DNA from: Desulfovibrio sp. Huiquan2017
GTDB lineage: Bacteria > Desulfobacterota > Desulfovibrionia > Desulfovibrionales > Desulfovibrionaceae
Assembly: GCF_017351175.1 (NCBI RefSeq)
Contig: NZ_JAFMPN010000013.1
Coordinates: 93,590 to 157,589, forward strand
Direction of reading: 5' to 3'
Length of the DNA: 64,000 bases
The notes beneath the pieces are model-generated. The model did no database searches. It was not told where the DNA came from and was given only the letters and a program-made list of their open reading frames with translations. Below are positions 34,252 through 43,500 of the stretch, in pieces. Position 1 is the first letter of the stretch, and each line of letters begins with the position of its first letter. A program made the position numbers and the translations under genes.

Positions 34252-34851
34252 CTAGGACTCGGACCCGAAGTTGACCTTGGGGGCCGTCTTGGCGGCAGGA
34301 TCGGCCTCGAAGAACTCTTTGCGCTCCAAGTGGAGAAGCAGCGAATTGGTCAACGAGTTCGGGAATTTGCGTATGGAATAATTGAAGGCCTTGACCGCCT
34401 CGTTGTAGCGTTGCCGAGCCACGTTGATGCGGTTCTCGGTGCCTTCGAGCTGGTGTTGCAGGGCCAGGAAATTCTGGTTGGCCTTGAGGTCGGGGTAGCG
34501 TTCGACCACGACCATGAGCCGGGACAGGGCCGAGGAGAGCGCCCCCTGTGCGGCCTGGAAGTTGGCCAGGGCGTTCTTGTCGGTGAGCATCTCCGGGGTG
34601 AGCTTGGTCTGGGTCGCCTTGGCGCGGGCCTCGACCACGGCGGTCAGGGTGGATTTCTCATGGGAGGCCGCGCCCTTGACCGTTTCCACCAGGTTGGGGA
34701 TCAGGTCGGCGCGCCGTTGCAGGGCGGATTCCATGTTGGCCCAGGCTCCGTAGACCTCTTCCTCCTGCTGCTGCATGGAGTTGTAGCCGCAGCCCGCCAG
34801 GGACGTGGCAATGAACAGGGCCGCAAGGGCCGTGGCGATTCGTTTGAACAT
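34252..34851 (-). CDS. lemA: LemA family lipoprotein
   Basis: 199 residues. Signal peptide ends with the lipobox LAGC (lipidated Cys about 21). The helical LemA domain follows with [33 protein letters not shown] and [20 protein letters not shown]. First gene of the lemA-TPM-TPM operon. Start ATG preceded by AAGGGG; an earlier start adds residues ahead of the signal peptide and is rejected. Function of the family is not established. Confidence 0.93.
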   Translation of the reverse strand: MFKRIATALAALFIATSLAGCGYNSMQQQEEEVYGAWANMESALQRRADLIPNLVETVKGAASHEKSTLTAVVEARAKATQTKLTPEMLTDKNALANFQAAQGALSSALSRLMVVVERYPDLKANQNFLALQHQLEGTENRINVARQRYNEAVKAFNYSIRKFPNSLTNSLLLHLERKEFFEADPAAKTAPKVNFGSES

Positions 34852-34956
34852 GGCGTGGTTTCCCCTTGGTTGGGTTGGGGTTGTCGTCGTTTGGATGTAC
34901 ATGTGTCCGGTGGCGAAAAAGTCAAGTCGGGCCGGACGCATTGCCCATGACCGAGG

Positions 34957-35403
34957 CTATTTTTTCTTTTTGGCGGGCCGTTTGAGGCGTTTGCCTGCGG
35001 CCAGGAGTTTGCGCAGTTCGGCGGCGGCCTTGACCATGTCGGACTCGTGGAGCAGGAACCGCTCCTTGGAGGTCTGGAAGTGCCAACCGGCGGGCCTTGT
35101 CAGGAGCTTGGCCCCGCGCGAGATCAGGTATTCCTCGGCCTCGGTCTCGGCGGCGACCTCCGTCATTTCGGCCAGGATTTCCTCCCGCTTCCGCATGTCC
35201 CGGAGGAATTGGGCAATCTCGTAGACGGACCGCAGGAGATCCTCCGGCTGGATGTCCGTTTCCTTCTTCCGCCCGGAGAGGTGTCGTTGGAGTTCGTTGA
35301 GGTCGGTCTTCAGCTCCTTGATTTCGAACAGAGCCTTTTCTTTTGAAATTTCAATTTTGTCGCCAAGTTGCTTATAGATCGCTCGCAATTTCTGTGTGGA
35401 CAT
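34957..35403 (-). CDS. Hypothetical coiled-coil protein
   Basis: 148 residues, almost wholly helical with long charged stretches (EKALFEIKELKTDLNELQRHLSGRKKETD) and a lysine-rich C-terminus (RPAKKKK). No membrane segment. I recognise no family. The C-terminal half (SRGAKLLTRPAGWHFQTSKERFLL) is less regular and may fold. Stands between lemA and the YigZ gene with its own gaps. Confidence 0.8.
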   Translation of the reverse strand: MSTQKLRAIYKQLGDKIEISKEKALFEIKELKTDLNELQRHLSGRKKETDIQPEDLLRSVYEIAQFLRDMRKREEILAEMTEVAAETEAEEYLISRGAKLLTRPAGWHFQTSKERFLLHESDMVKAAAELRKLLAAGKRLKRPAKKKK

Positions 35404-35496
35404 GGAACCTGCTTTTCACCTTGCTGTTACCCCGGATTATCTTAAGCCTGATTTAGGCTAGCCCATTTTCCGGGGGGTCTGCAACCGGTGTCGGCA

Positions 35497-36108
35497 TCAT
35501 TTTTCGTGTATTTCCGCCCGTCCTCCGGTCAGCTCGGTCACGGCGGCGGCGAAATCGTCCGTCCGCTCCTCGGGCAGCTCCACGGTGAATCCGGCCACAT
35601 CGCTGAAGGTCTCCTCGGCCACTTCGCCCTCGAAATCGGGCACGAGTCGCTTGAACAGGGTCACGGACGGGTAGGGAATGGACACGGCCAGCCGTCTGGT
35701 CACGATCATGTCGCGCAAGGGCAGGCTTTCCAGGCCGAGATTGACCATGCCGCCGTAGGCCCGGACCAGCCCGCCGGTGCCGAGCTTGGTGCCGCCGAAC
35801 CAGCGGGTGACCACCACCGCGATCTCGCCCACGCCCGAATGGAGCAGCACGTTCAGCATGGGCCTGCCCGCCGTGCCGCCGGGTTCGCCGTCGTCGTTTG
35901 CGCCCACCATGGCCGTGTCGCCCGGCGGCCCGGCGTTGAAAGCCCAGCAATTGTGCGTGGCGTCCGGAAACTCGGCTTTCACGGCCGCCACAAAGGCACG
36001 GGCGGACTCCTGGTCCGGGGCGTGGCCCAGGGACGTCAGGAAGCGGCTGCGCCGGATGGTTTCCTCCACCCGGTGGAAGGCTGCGGGAATGGGATATCTT
36101 TCGGCCAT
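35497..36108 (-). CDS. YigZ/IMPACT family protein
   Basis: 203 residues. RRSRFLTSLGHAPDQESARAFVAAVKAEFPDATHNCWAF, DDGEPGGTAGRPMLNVL and VVTRWFGGTKLGTGGLVRAYGG are the UPF0029 signature; a DUF1949-like C-terminal domain follows. Members bind nucleic acid or ribosome partners; in E. coli YigZ has no firm role. Gene is monocistronic in appearance. Confidence 0.95.
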   Translation of the reverse strand: MAERYPIPAAFHRVEETIRRSRFLTSLGHAPDQESARAFVAAVKAEFPDATHNCWAFNAGPPGDTAMVGANDDGEPGGTAGRPMLNVLLHSGVGEIAVVVTRWFGGTKLGTGGLVRAYGGMVNLGLESLPLRDMIVTRRLAVSIPYPSVTLFKRLVPDFEGEVAEETFSDVAGFTVELPEERTDDFAAAVTELTGGRAEIHEK

Positions 36109-36139
36109 GCGCCGGTGTAGCCCGGCCCCCGAAGAGGGG

Positions 36140-36928
36140 TCAACCCCGTCCGGCCAGCCGGTGAAGGTCGGCGCGTAGCTGCGCCTTGAGCTCCGGGAAC
36201 GGGCCTTGATCCGGGAGCATGTCCAGGAGTTGTTCGAAATGGCCGGAATCGATCAGTCGGTTATAGGCGTAGGCGAAATGCAGGTCGTGGACCCAGGCGC
36301 ACAGGAACAGGACGAAGTCGTTGGACCAGCGCATGGACGTGTACGGGATGAGCCTGCGTTCCCTGGTCCGGCGGACCGCGTCGGGCGAGACCTCGGTGTC
36401 GTGCACGGTGATGCCGTATTTGATCGCCCTGCCGGTCAGCTCCTTGTGCAGCAGGCCATTCACGCTGTTGCGTACCGCGTCGAGCTTGTCCGCGTCCCGG
36501 ACCATCTCGGCCACCAGCCGCGCGTCCGGGTCCATGGCCTCGGGCAGGGCGGCCCGGTTATGCAGCCGCACCGCCTCGATGATCGCCGCGCGCCAATGTC
36601 CGTTCAGCCCGTCCAGGATGTCGCCTTCAGCCAGAATGCGCGCGCCTTCCGCTCCGTGGTCGTATGCGGCCGCGTCGTCCACGGTGCGGAGGTCCACCAA
36701 CTGCGCGAATCGCCCGATGTCGTGAAGAATGGCCGCGATTTCGGCGGCCAGGGCCAACTCCGGGCCGGGCCGCTCCTCCGCGAGAATGCGGCGCACGTGT
36801 GCCAGCACGCGCATGGGGTGGACGATCTTGCGCCGGACCCTGGCGCGGATCGCCTCCGGTGCGCGGTCCTCGTACGACCGGCCGAGATCAATGAGTCGGC
36901 GAAGGGCGTTTGTGATGCGTATGTCCAT
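36140..36928 (-). CDS. HD-domain phosphohydrolase
   Basis: 262 residues. An HD fold with HPMRVLAHVRRIL, AAILHDIGRFAQ (His-Asp), a later HNRAALP and DADKLDAV (second Asp), so the metal ligands look complete. Substrate cannot be inferred; HD proteins act on nucleotides or phosphates. The 30-base gap to the YigZ gene suggests co-transcription. Confidence 0.85.
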   Translation of the reverse strand: MDIRITNALRRLIDLGRSYEDRAPEAIRARVRRKIVHPMRVLAHVRRILAEERPGPELALAAEIAAILHDIGRFAQLVDLRTVDDAAAYDHGAEGARILAEGDILDGLNGHWRAAIIEAVRLHNRAALPEAMDPDARLVAEMVRDADKLDAVRNSVNGLLHKELTGRAIKYGITVHDTEVSPDAVRRTRERRLIPYTSMRWSNDFVLFLCAWVHDLHFAYAYNRLIDSGHFEQLLDMLPDQGPFPELKAQLRADLHRLAGRG

Positions 36929-36967
36929 GGAGGGTATTGTAACGCAACCGGGCCCGGACCGCCAGGG

Positions 36968-37408
36968 TCAGGGCCGGATGCCGGGTTCCTCCTCCATCAG
37001 GGCCTTGAGGATCAGCCCGAAGAATCCGCCTTCCGCACCCGTGAAATGCCAACCCAATTGGGTCGAGCAGCCGGTGCACAGGACCACCTGCCAGCGGTGA
37101 CCCGGAAACCATGTGAACTCGCCGGTTTCCGGGCCGGTGGGCGTCAGGTTCCCGGCCGAGGCGAAACAGCCCAGTTCGAAGACCAGCCCGGAGGGATTGA
37201 AGAAGACGTGGCGGTGACGGCCGTTGACCGTCATGGCCAGGTCGCGCCGGGTGATCCGGCTGCGGCATGCCCGGCAGACCAGCACCCCGCCGGTCTCCGT
37301 CTCCACCGGTTCCGGGCGCGCATTCTGGCCGGGCGCGCTGGGTGTCGGCGGTTCACGATCCGGTTCGCCGCGCAAAGCTCGTTCCGGGGTCCTGCAACGA
37401 ATGTACAT
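36968..37408 (-). CDS. CULT-domain (cereblon-like) protein
   Basis: 146 residues: a 40-residue Pro-rich N-terminus, then a CULT domain. Zinc ligands are CRAC (45-48) and CTGC (111-114). Three tryptophans, W100 and W106 in TWFPGHRW and W120 in LGWHF, are placed as in the aromatic cage that binds thalidomide and uracil-like ligands in the bacterial cereblon homologue. GGAGG stands seven bases before the ATG. It is a stand-alone domain without Lon or DDB1-binding parts. Natural ligand and role are unknown. Confidence 0.85.
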   Translation of the reverse strand: MYIRCRTPERALRGEPDREPPTPSAPGQNARPEPVETETGGVLVCRACRSRITRRDLAMTVNGRHRHVFFNPSGLVFELGCFASAGNLTPTGPETGEFTWFPGHRWQVVLCTGCSTQLGWHFTGAEGGFFGLILKALMEEEPGIRP

Positions 37409-37505
37409 GAAAAGGCCTCCAGCTCACCTGATACGCGACCGGTCCCCTTTGGTCGAGGGGGCCGGCCGGGTTGACCGTGGCGGGCGGGGTTCGTACAGTT
37501 CCCGT

Positions 37506-37796
37506 ATGATCGATACCAGCCATTCGCCCCATTTGCGGCTTTGCGACGCCTGTTGCGACAATTCCGGGACCGCCAAGGAGATGATCAAGACCGGCGGATG
37601 CACCTGCGATGTCTGCGGCTGGGCATGTAAGTGCTGCGGCGACGACGGCAGGCAGTTCGTCAACAATGTTCTGGTGCGCACCATCCCGGCCGAGGGCTGG
37701 GCCTATCTTCAATGGCGCAACGGGCAAAGTCTTGTGCCGTTGGATTGGCAGCGGCTCTTTCTTTTCGGGCGCGCCGAAGAGGGGGCAACGGCTTGA
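37506..37796 (+). CDS. Small Cys-rich protein
   Basis: 96 residues. Nine cysteines cluster in residues 13-44 (CDACC, CTCDVC, CKCC), which could bind zinc or an iron-sulfur cluster; the rest (VLVRTIPAEGWAYLQWRNGQSLVPLDW) looks like a small beta domain. No clear ribosome site. Divergent from the CULT gene with about 100 bases between. I recognise no family. Confidence 0.65.
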   Translation: MIDTSHSPHLRLCDACCDNSGTAKEMIKTGGCTCDVCGWACKCCGDDGRQFVNNVLVRTIPAEGWAYLQWRNGQSLVPLDWQRLFLFGRAEEGATA

Positions 37797-37869
37797 TTCC
37801 CCTGGTTTATCAGGAACCATGCTCACTAACATAGTCGGCTATATGTTGTTTCCGTCCGGTCCGGGCCCG

Positions 37870-38481
37870 TCAGGCGAAGAGCACGGGCCGGAGCAGGGTG
37901 GCGGCGATGGTCCACATGGTCAGGCAGACCATGCCGTCCAAAATGCGCCAGGTCAGATCGCGGGCGAACAGCGGGGCCAGGACCTGCCCGCCCAGGCTCA
38001 GGCACAGGAACCAGGTGAACGAGGCCGCGAAGGCCCCGAGCCCGAAGATATAGCGCGCCCCGCCCGGGAAGCGCCCGCTGACCGAGCCCATGAGCACCAC
38101 CGTGTCCAGGTACACGTGCGGATTGAGCAGGGTCACCGCCAGGGTCAGCGCCAGGGTGCGCCGGAGGCCCGGGTCCACTTCCCGCCGCGCTTCCATGGAG
38201 CCGCCGCGCATTGCCGCGCGGAACGCCCCCAGGCCGTACCAGACCAGGAACGCCGCGCCGCCCCAGGCCGCCGCCAGCCCCAGGGTCGGATTGGCCGCCA
38301 CCGCCGTGCCCACGCCGGTCACGCCCAGGCCGATGAGCAGCCCGTCGCACAGGATGCATAGGGCCGCCACCGCTAGGTGATGGTTTCGCCGCACTCCCTG
38401 AGTCAGCACGAATGCGTTCTGCGCCCCGATGGCCACGATCAGGCCGCCTCCCATGGCATACCCCTGGATAAATGGTGTCAT
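37870..38481 (-). CDS. argO: ArgO/LysE-type basic amino-acid exporter
   Basis: 203 residues, six hydrophobic segments. IVAIGAQNAFVLTQGVRRNH is the LysE/ArgO signature and LNPHVYLDTVVLMG is the second motif. The start chosen is MTPFIQGY; an earlier start adds a non-homologous 49 residues. It is divergent from the ArgP-like regulator, the same pairing as in E. coli and Corynebacterium. It probably exports arginine or lysine. Confidence 0.92.
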   Translation of the reverse strand: MTPFIQGYAMGGGLIVAIGAQNAFVLTQGVRRNHHLAVAALCILCDGLLIGLGVTGVGTAVAANPTLGLAAAWGGAAFLVWYGLGAFRAAMRGGSMEARREVDPGLRRTLALTLAVTLLNPHVYLDTVVLMGSVSGRFPGGARYIFGLGAFAASFTWFLCLSLGGQVLAPLFARDLTWRILDGMVCLTMWTIAATLLRPVLFA

Positions 38482-38633
38482 TGTTTTCGCCTCCGGCGCA
38501 CCCCATCCCTTTTCCCTTCCTAAACTTTTGGGTGCCGCTTCGCGGGCAGAGGGGGACGGGGGGTTGGGTTGTTGTTCCGGGTGGTTGTAGGGGGTGTGGG
38601 ATAGTTGTGTAAAACTAATTGTTTTCATATTGG

Positions 38634-38648
38634 ATTAGAATTGCTAAT
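38634..38648. promoter_or_regulatory. LysR-type box between argO and argP
   Basis: ATTAG-N5-CTAAT, a T-N11-A type inverted repeat, lies 9-23 bases before the ArgP-like start in an AT-rich divergent region. It is a plausible binding site for the regulator itself, with argO control from the same site. Confidence 0.55.
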
Positions 38649-38656
38649 AAGCAAAC

Positions 38657-39550
38657 ATGCTGGATTACAAACTGGTCGAGGCCTTTGCCGCCGTGGTCGG
38701 GGAAGGCGGATTCGAAAAAGGGGCGCGGGTCCTGCATCTGACCCAGGGGGCCGTTTCCCAACGGGTCAAGTTGCTGGAGGAGCAGGCCGGGTGCGTGCTC
38801 CTGGTGCGTTCCTCTCCACCCCGGCCCACTGCTGCCGGACAAGCCATGCTCAAGCATTTTCGCCAGGTCAGGCGGCTCGAAGAGGATCTGGACAGCGGTC
38901 TCGGCCGGACCGGCGCCGGGTTCGACACCCTGGCTGTGGGCCTTAACGCCGACTCCCTGGCCACCTGGTTTTTCCCGGCCGTCAACGAGTACCTGGACGC
39001 CAAATCCGTGCTCCTCGATTTGTCCGTGGACGACCAGGCCGAAACCCTCAAGCTCCTCAAGGCGGGAGAAGTCCTCGGCTGCATTGCGGACCGCGCCGAA
39101 CCGGTCCAGGGCTGCCGGGTGGAATACCTCGGCGATATGGATTACAGATTGTATGCGGCAAAGTCATACAAAACGAAATGGTACAAGAACGGGGCCGTGT
39201 TGGAGAATGTCGAGGCGGCTCCGATCCTCGTTTTCAACCGCAAGGACATCATGCATGAGGTCTTGCTGGCCGAGGCCTTGGGCCAGCCCCCCCTCCTGCG
39301 TTCGCCCTTTTACCTGCCGTCGTCCGAGCGCTTCGCTCCGACTATCACCTCAGGCCGGGTGTGCGGTATGCTCCCGGACCAGCAGGCCGCGCCATATCTG
39401 GAGCGCGGCGAGCTCGTCGATCTTTTGCCCGGCCACGTCTTCACCGTGCGCCTGCACTGGCAGTGCTGGAATCTCGAATCCGCCCGTCTGGCCGGGTTCA
39501 CCGAGGCCCTGGTTCGCGGGGCACGCGCCCTGCTCACCGTGCGTCCCTAG
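38657..39550 (+). CDS. argP: ArgP-like LysR transcription regulator
   Basis: 297 residues. N-terminal winged helix (LVEAFAAVVGEGGFEKGARVLHLTQGAVSQRVKLLEEQAG) and a LysR effector domain, with a segment (LGDMDYRLYAAKSYKTKWYKNGA) shared by the ArgP/LysG group. It is divergent from argO and would activate it in response to arginine or lysine. Assignment to ArgP rests on this pairing as well as sequence. Confidence 0.88.
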   Translation: MLDYKLVEAFAAVVGEGGFEKGARVLHLTQGAVSQRVKLLEEQAGCVLLVRSSPPRPTAAGQAMLKHFRQVRRLEEDLDSGLGRTGAGFDTLAVGLNADSLATWFFPAVNEYLDAKSVLLDLSVDDQAETLKLLKAGEVLGCIADRAEPVQGCRVEYLGDMDYRLYAAKSYKTKWYKNGAVLENVEAAPILVFNRKDIMHEVLLAEALGQPPLLRSPFYLPSSERFAPTITSGRVCGMLPDQQAAPYLERGELVDLLPGHVFTVRLHWQCWNLESARLAGFTEALVRGARALLTVRP

Positions 39551-39606
39551 GTTTGCCCATCCGGTGCCTTTATTGTATTCAGCGAAAAACCCTCAAGGAG
39601 TCTCGC

Positions 39607-40248
39607 ATGAAACGATTCGGCCTGGCCCTGGCCTTCCTCTCCCTTTTTTTCGCCTACGGCTGTTCCAAGGCGTATTATTCCACCATGGAATCCATGGGCT
39701 ACGACAAGCGTGAGATCCTGTCCGACCGGGTCGAGAACGCCCGCGAATCCCAGAAGGACGCCAAGGAACAGTTCGCTTCGGCCCTGGAGCAATTCAAGTC
39801 CGTGGTCAATTTCGACGGCGGCAAGCTCCAGGAAGTCTATGAGGACCTCAACGGCGAATACGAGGACTGCAAGGATCAGGCGGACGACGTCAAATCCCGG
39901 ATCGACTCCGTGGAAGACGTGGCCGACGCCCTGTTCGAGGAATGGAACGACGAGATCAAGCTCTACACCAACGCCACCTTGCGCCGCTCCAGCCAACAGA
40001 AGCTTGCGGCCACCAAGAGGAAATACAACGTCCTGATCAAGGCCATGCGCAACGCGGAAAAGAAGATGTATCCCGTGCTCAACGCTTTCCACGATCAGGT
40101 TCTCTATCTCAAGCACAATCTCAACGCCAAGGCCGTCGCCGCTCTCGAAGGCGAGTTGACCTCCATCCGCTCCAATGTGGATACGCTCATCAAGGAAATG
40201 GACAAATCCATTGCCGAGGCCGACGCCTTCATCAAGACCCTGGAATAG
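39607..40248 (+). CDS. DUF2959 lipoprotein
   Basis: 213 residues. Lipobox in FFAYGCSK (Cys19). The rest is helical and coiled-coil (RVENARESQKDAKEQFASALEQFKSVVNF, YNVLIKAMRNAEKKMYPVL), the DUF2959 pattern. Start ATG after AAGGAG. A strong terminator follows. Function unknown; a periplasmic or outer-membrane lipoprotein. Confidence 0.9.
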   Translation: MKRFGLALAFLSLFFAYGCSKAYYSTMESMGYDKREILSDRVENARESQKDAKEQFASALEQFKSVVNFDGGKLQEVYEDLNGEYEDCKDQADDVKSRIDSVEDVADALFEEWNDEIKLYTNATLRRSSQQKLAATKRKYNVLIKAMRNAEKKMYPVLNAFHDQVLYLKHNLNAKAVAALEGELTSIRSNVDTLIKEMDKSIAEADAFIKTLE

Positions 40249-40268
40249 GACCGGCACAACGAGACGGA

Positions 40269-40305
40269 AAAGGGCCCGCGGCATATGTCGCGGGCCCTTT
40301 TTTTT
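40269..40305 (+). terminator. Intrinsic terminator
   Basis: 12-bp perfect stem AAAGGGCCCGCG/CGCGGGCCCTTT with an 8-base loop, followed by a run of about eight T. Textbook terminator of the DUF2959 gene. Confidence 0.95.
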
Positions 40306-40320
40306 AGGAATTATCTCCTC

Positions 40321-40446
40321 AACTCCCGGGGGAAAACCAGGCGTTGAAAGCCGCTTTGCGGCGAAAAGCAAAATGATTTCGCCTCCGGCGGGCAAGGACT
40401 CGCGCCCTTGCATTCCGTTTTTGCGCCTTCGGCGCGATCTTTTTTC
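40321..40446 (+). repeat. 126-bp dispersed repeat, copy 1
   Basis: Matches the minus strand at 53994-54119 with no gaps and 12 mismatches in 126 bases by hand count. It is a row of small hairpins: AAGCCGC..GCGGCGA, CGCCTCCGGCGG, GCAAGGAC..GCCCTTGC and GCGCC..GGCGC, then TTTTTT. It lies between the terminator and the 3' end of the RND gene. Confidence 0.9.
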
Positions 40447-40502
40447 TCCGAGGACCCTCTGTTTTCCCGAGAAGCCGCCGGAGGGCGCGCGGTCATGGCA
40501 TC

Positions 40503-43500
40503 CTACCGCCCGCCCGTCTCCTTTTCGCCATACAGGGCGTAATACCCGCTGGGCACGACGACCAGGGTGAACAGGGTCGAGGCGACCAGGCCGAAGATGA
40601 GCGCCCAGGCGAGGCCGGAGAAGATGGGGTCGAGGGTGATGGGCCATGCGCCCAGGGCCGTGGTCAGGGCCGTGAGCACGATGGGCCGCATGCGCACGGC
40701 GCCGGACTGGACGATGGCTTCCTTGAGCGGCTTGCCGTCCTCGACCTCGGACTGGATGAATTCGATGAGCACCAGCGAGTTGCGGATGACGATGCCGCCC
40801 AGCGCGATCATGCCGATCATGGAGGTGGCGGTGAAGAATACCGGGTCGCCGAACCCGCCGACAGTGGTGCCCGCCACGAGGTTGAGCAGCCAGAATCCGG
40901 GGAGGATGCCGAGCAGGGTCAGGGGAATGGCGGACATGATCAGCAGGGGCATGACGAACGAGCCGGTCTGGCCCACGAGCAGGATGAAGATGCCGATGAG
41001 CGCGGCGCCGAAGGCCAGGCCGAGGTCGCGGAAGACGTCGAGGGTTATTTTCCATTCGCCTTCGCCCGCCCATTGGGTGGTCAGGCCGGGTTGCAAGGGG
41101 TTCCGCTTCAGCATGGACTGGAGGTCGATGACGGCCTCGCCGGGCGGGATGCCCGCTGTTTCGGCGTAGACATAGGCCACGCGCCTGAGGTTTTTGTGAT
41201 AGATGGGCTGCTCGGTCGGGACTTCGCGGAAGGAGCCGAGTTCGGCCAGGGGGACCATGGCTCCGGAGGCGGTTTTCATGCGCAGTTCGCCCAAGGCGTC
41301 GGGCCCGGTGCGCAGGGGCACGGGCAGGACCAGGCGCACGGGCAGGGGCTGGCGTTCGTTGGGCAGATGCACGTTGGCCGGGGTGGAGCCGGACAGGGCC
41401 ATGCGCAGGGTCTCGACCACATCCGCGGTGGTCACGCCGTGCAAGGCGGCCTTTTCCTTGTCCAAGACGAAATCGTACATGGTCCGGTCGGTTTCCGAGG
41501 AATCGTCGAGGTCCACCAGGCCGGGCAGGGTTCCCATGGTCGCTTCCACATGGCGCGCGCCCTGGATCAGGGCGTGGTAGTCCATGCCGGGCGTGCCGTA
41601 GATCTCGGCGGTCAGGGTGGCGATGACCGGCGGGCCGGGCGGGGTTTCCACGATCTTCATGCGCACGTGGTTCCGGTCGGCGATGGCCTGAAGGTCGTTG
41701 CGCAGCCGCAGGCCGATGGCGTGGGACTGCATGGAACGTTCGGACTTGTCCCGCAGGTTGACGCGGATGTCGGCAAGGTTGGCCTGTTCGCGCCAGTAGT
41801 AGTGGCGGACCATGCCGTTGAAGTCCATGGGCGAGGGACGGCCGCTGTAGGTCACGAAATCGGTCACCTCGGGCACGGTGCGCAGATAGGCCTCGAAGTC
41901 GCGCACGGCCCGGTCGGTTCGTTCCAGGGTGGTCCCCTCGGGGAGGTCCACGAGGATCTGGAATTCGTTCTTGTTGTCGAAGGGGAGCATCTTGAGCGGC
42001 ACCATGCGCATGAGCACCAGGGCTCCGCACAGGCCGAGCCCGGCCAGGATGCCCAGCAGGAGCAACCGACGGTTGCGCGCCCGGTTCAAGAACGGGGTGA
42101 TGGCCGCGCCGTACCAGCGCTGGAGCCGGGAGGGCCGTTTCGCGGCCGTGTCTTCCTCGGGGGCGTTTTTTTTGAATTTGCGGTTGCGCAGGAGCAGATA
42201 GGCCATCCATGGAACCACGGTCAGGGCGGCCACGGTGGAGAAGGACACGGTCAGGGGCACGTTGGCGGCCATGGGGGCCATGTACGGGCCCATCATGCCG
42301 GTGATGAAGAAGAGCGGCGCGAAGGAGACGATGATGGCCAGGGTGGACAGGATGACCGGGGGCAGGACCTCCTTCACGGCGGCCAGGGTGGCTTCAAGCG
42401 GGTCGCGCAGGCCCATGCGGATGTGCCGCTGGATGTTGTCCACGTTGGTGATGGGGTCGTCCACCACCAATCCCAGGGAGAGGATCAGGGCGAAGAGGGT
42501 CACCCGGTTGATGGTGTAGCCCAGGAGATAATTGACGAACAGCGCGAGCGAGAAGCTCATGGGCACGGCCAGGGCGACCACCAGAGCCTCGCGCCAGCCC
42601 AGGGTGAAGGCGAGCAGGGCGATGACCGTGATGATGGCGAAGAGCAGGGAGGAGAGCAGGTCGTTGACCTTGGCGTGGGCGGTCTGGCCGTAGTCGCGGG
42701 TCACGGTCGGGGTCACGCCCTCGGGCAGGACGTCGCGTTCGAGTTCGTGGGCGCGCTTGATGACCGCGTCGGCCACGCCCACGGCGTTGACGCCCTTTTT
42801 CTTGGACAGGCCGAGGGTCACGGCGGGCCGGGAGACGTCCTCGGGCTGCTTGCCGAGCCCGGTCATGTACAGGTCGGAAAAGCCGATGCGCGAATAACTG
42901 GTCGGTTCGGCCGGGCCGTCGATGATGTCGGCCACGTCGCGCAGGTACACGGGCTTGTGGTCGAACACGCCGACCACCAGGGAGGCGGCGTCGTCGGCGG
43001 ACAGGAGGAAGGATTCGCTGACCACCGGGGTGTCCTTGTCCCCGGACACAAAGTGCCCGGCGGGCAGGGAACTGTCCGCGCCCCGGAGGGCCTTGGAAAT
43101 TTCCTGGGGCGAGACGTGGAATCCGGCCATGCGGTCCGGGTGCAGCTCCACGCGCACTTCGCGCGAGCGGCCGGAGTACAGGCGCACGCGGGAGACGTCC
43201 TCGACCTCGGCCAGCCGGTGAAAGAGTTCCTCGGCCATGCGCCGCAGGTCGAAATCGGTGTATTGCCCGGCATGGTCGTGGTCCGCATGCAGGGTCAGGG
43301 TGACGATGGGCACGTCATCGATCTCCACGGGCTTGACCACCCAGCCCGAGACCACGGACGGCACCATGTCCTGGTTTTTCATGATCGTGTTGTACAGCTT
43401 GATGAGCGAGTCCTCGCGGTTCTCGCCCACGTAGAAGCGCACGGTCACGGCGGTTTGGTCCTTGCTCGACGTGGAATAGACGTACTCCACCCCGTCGATC

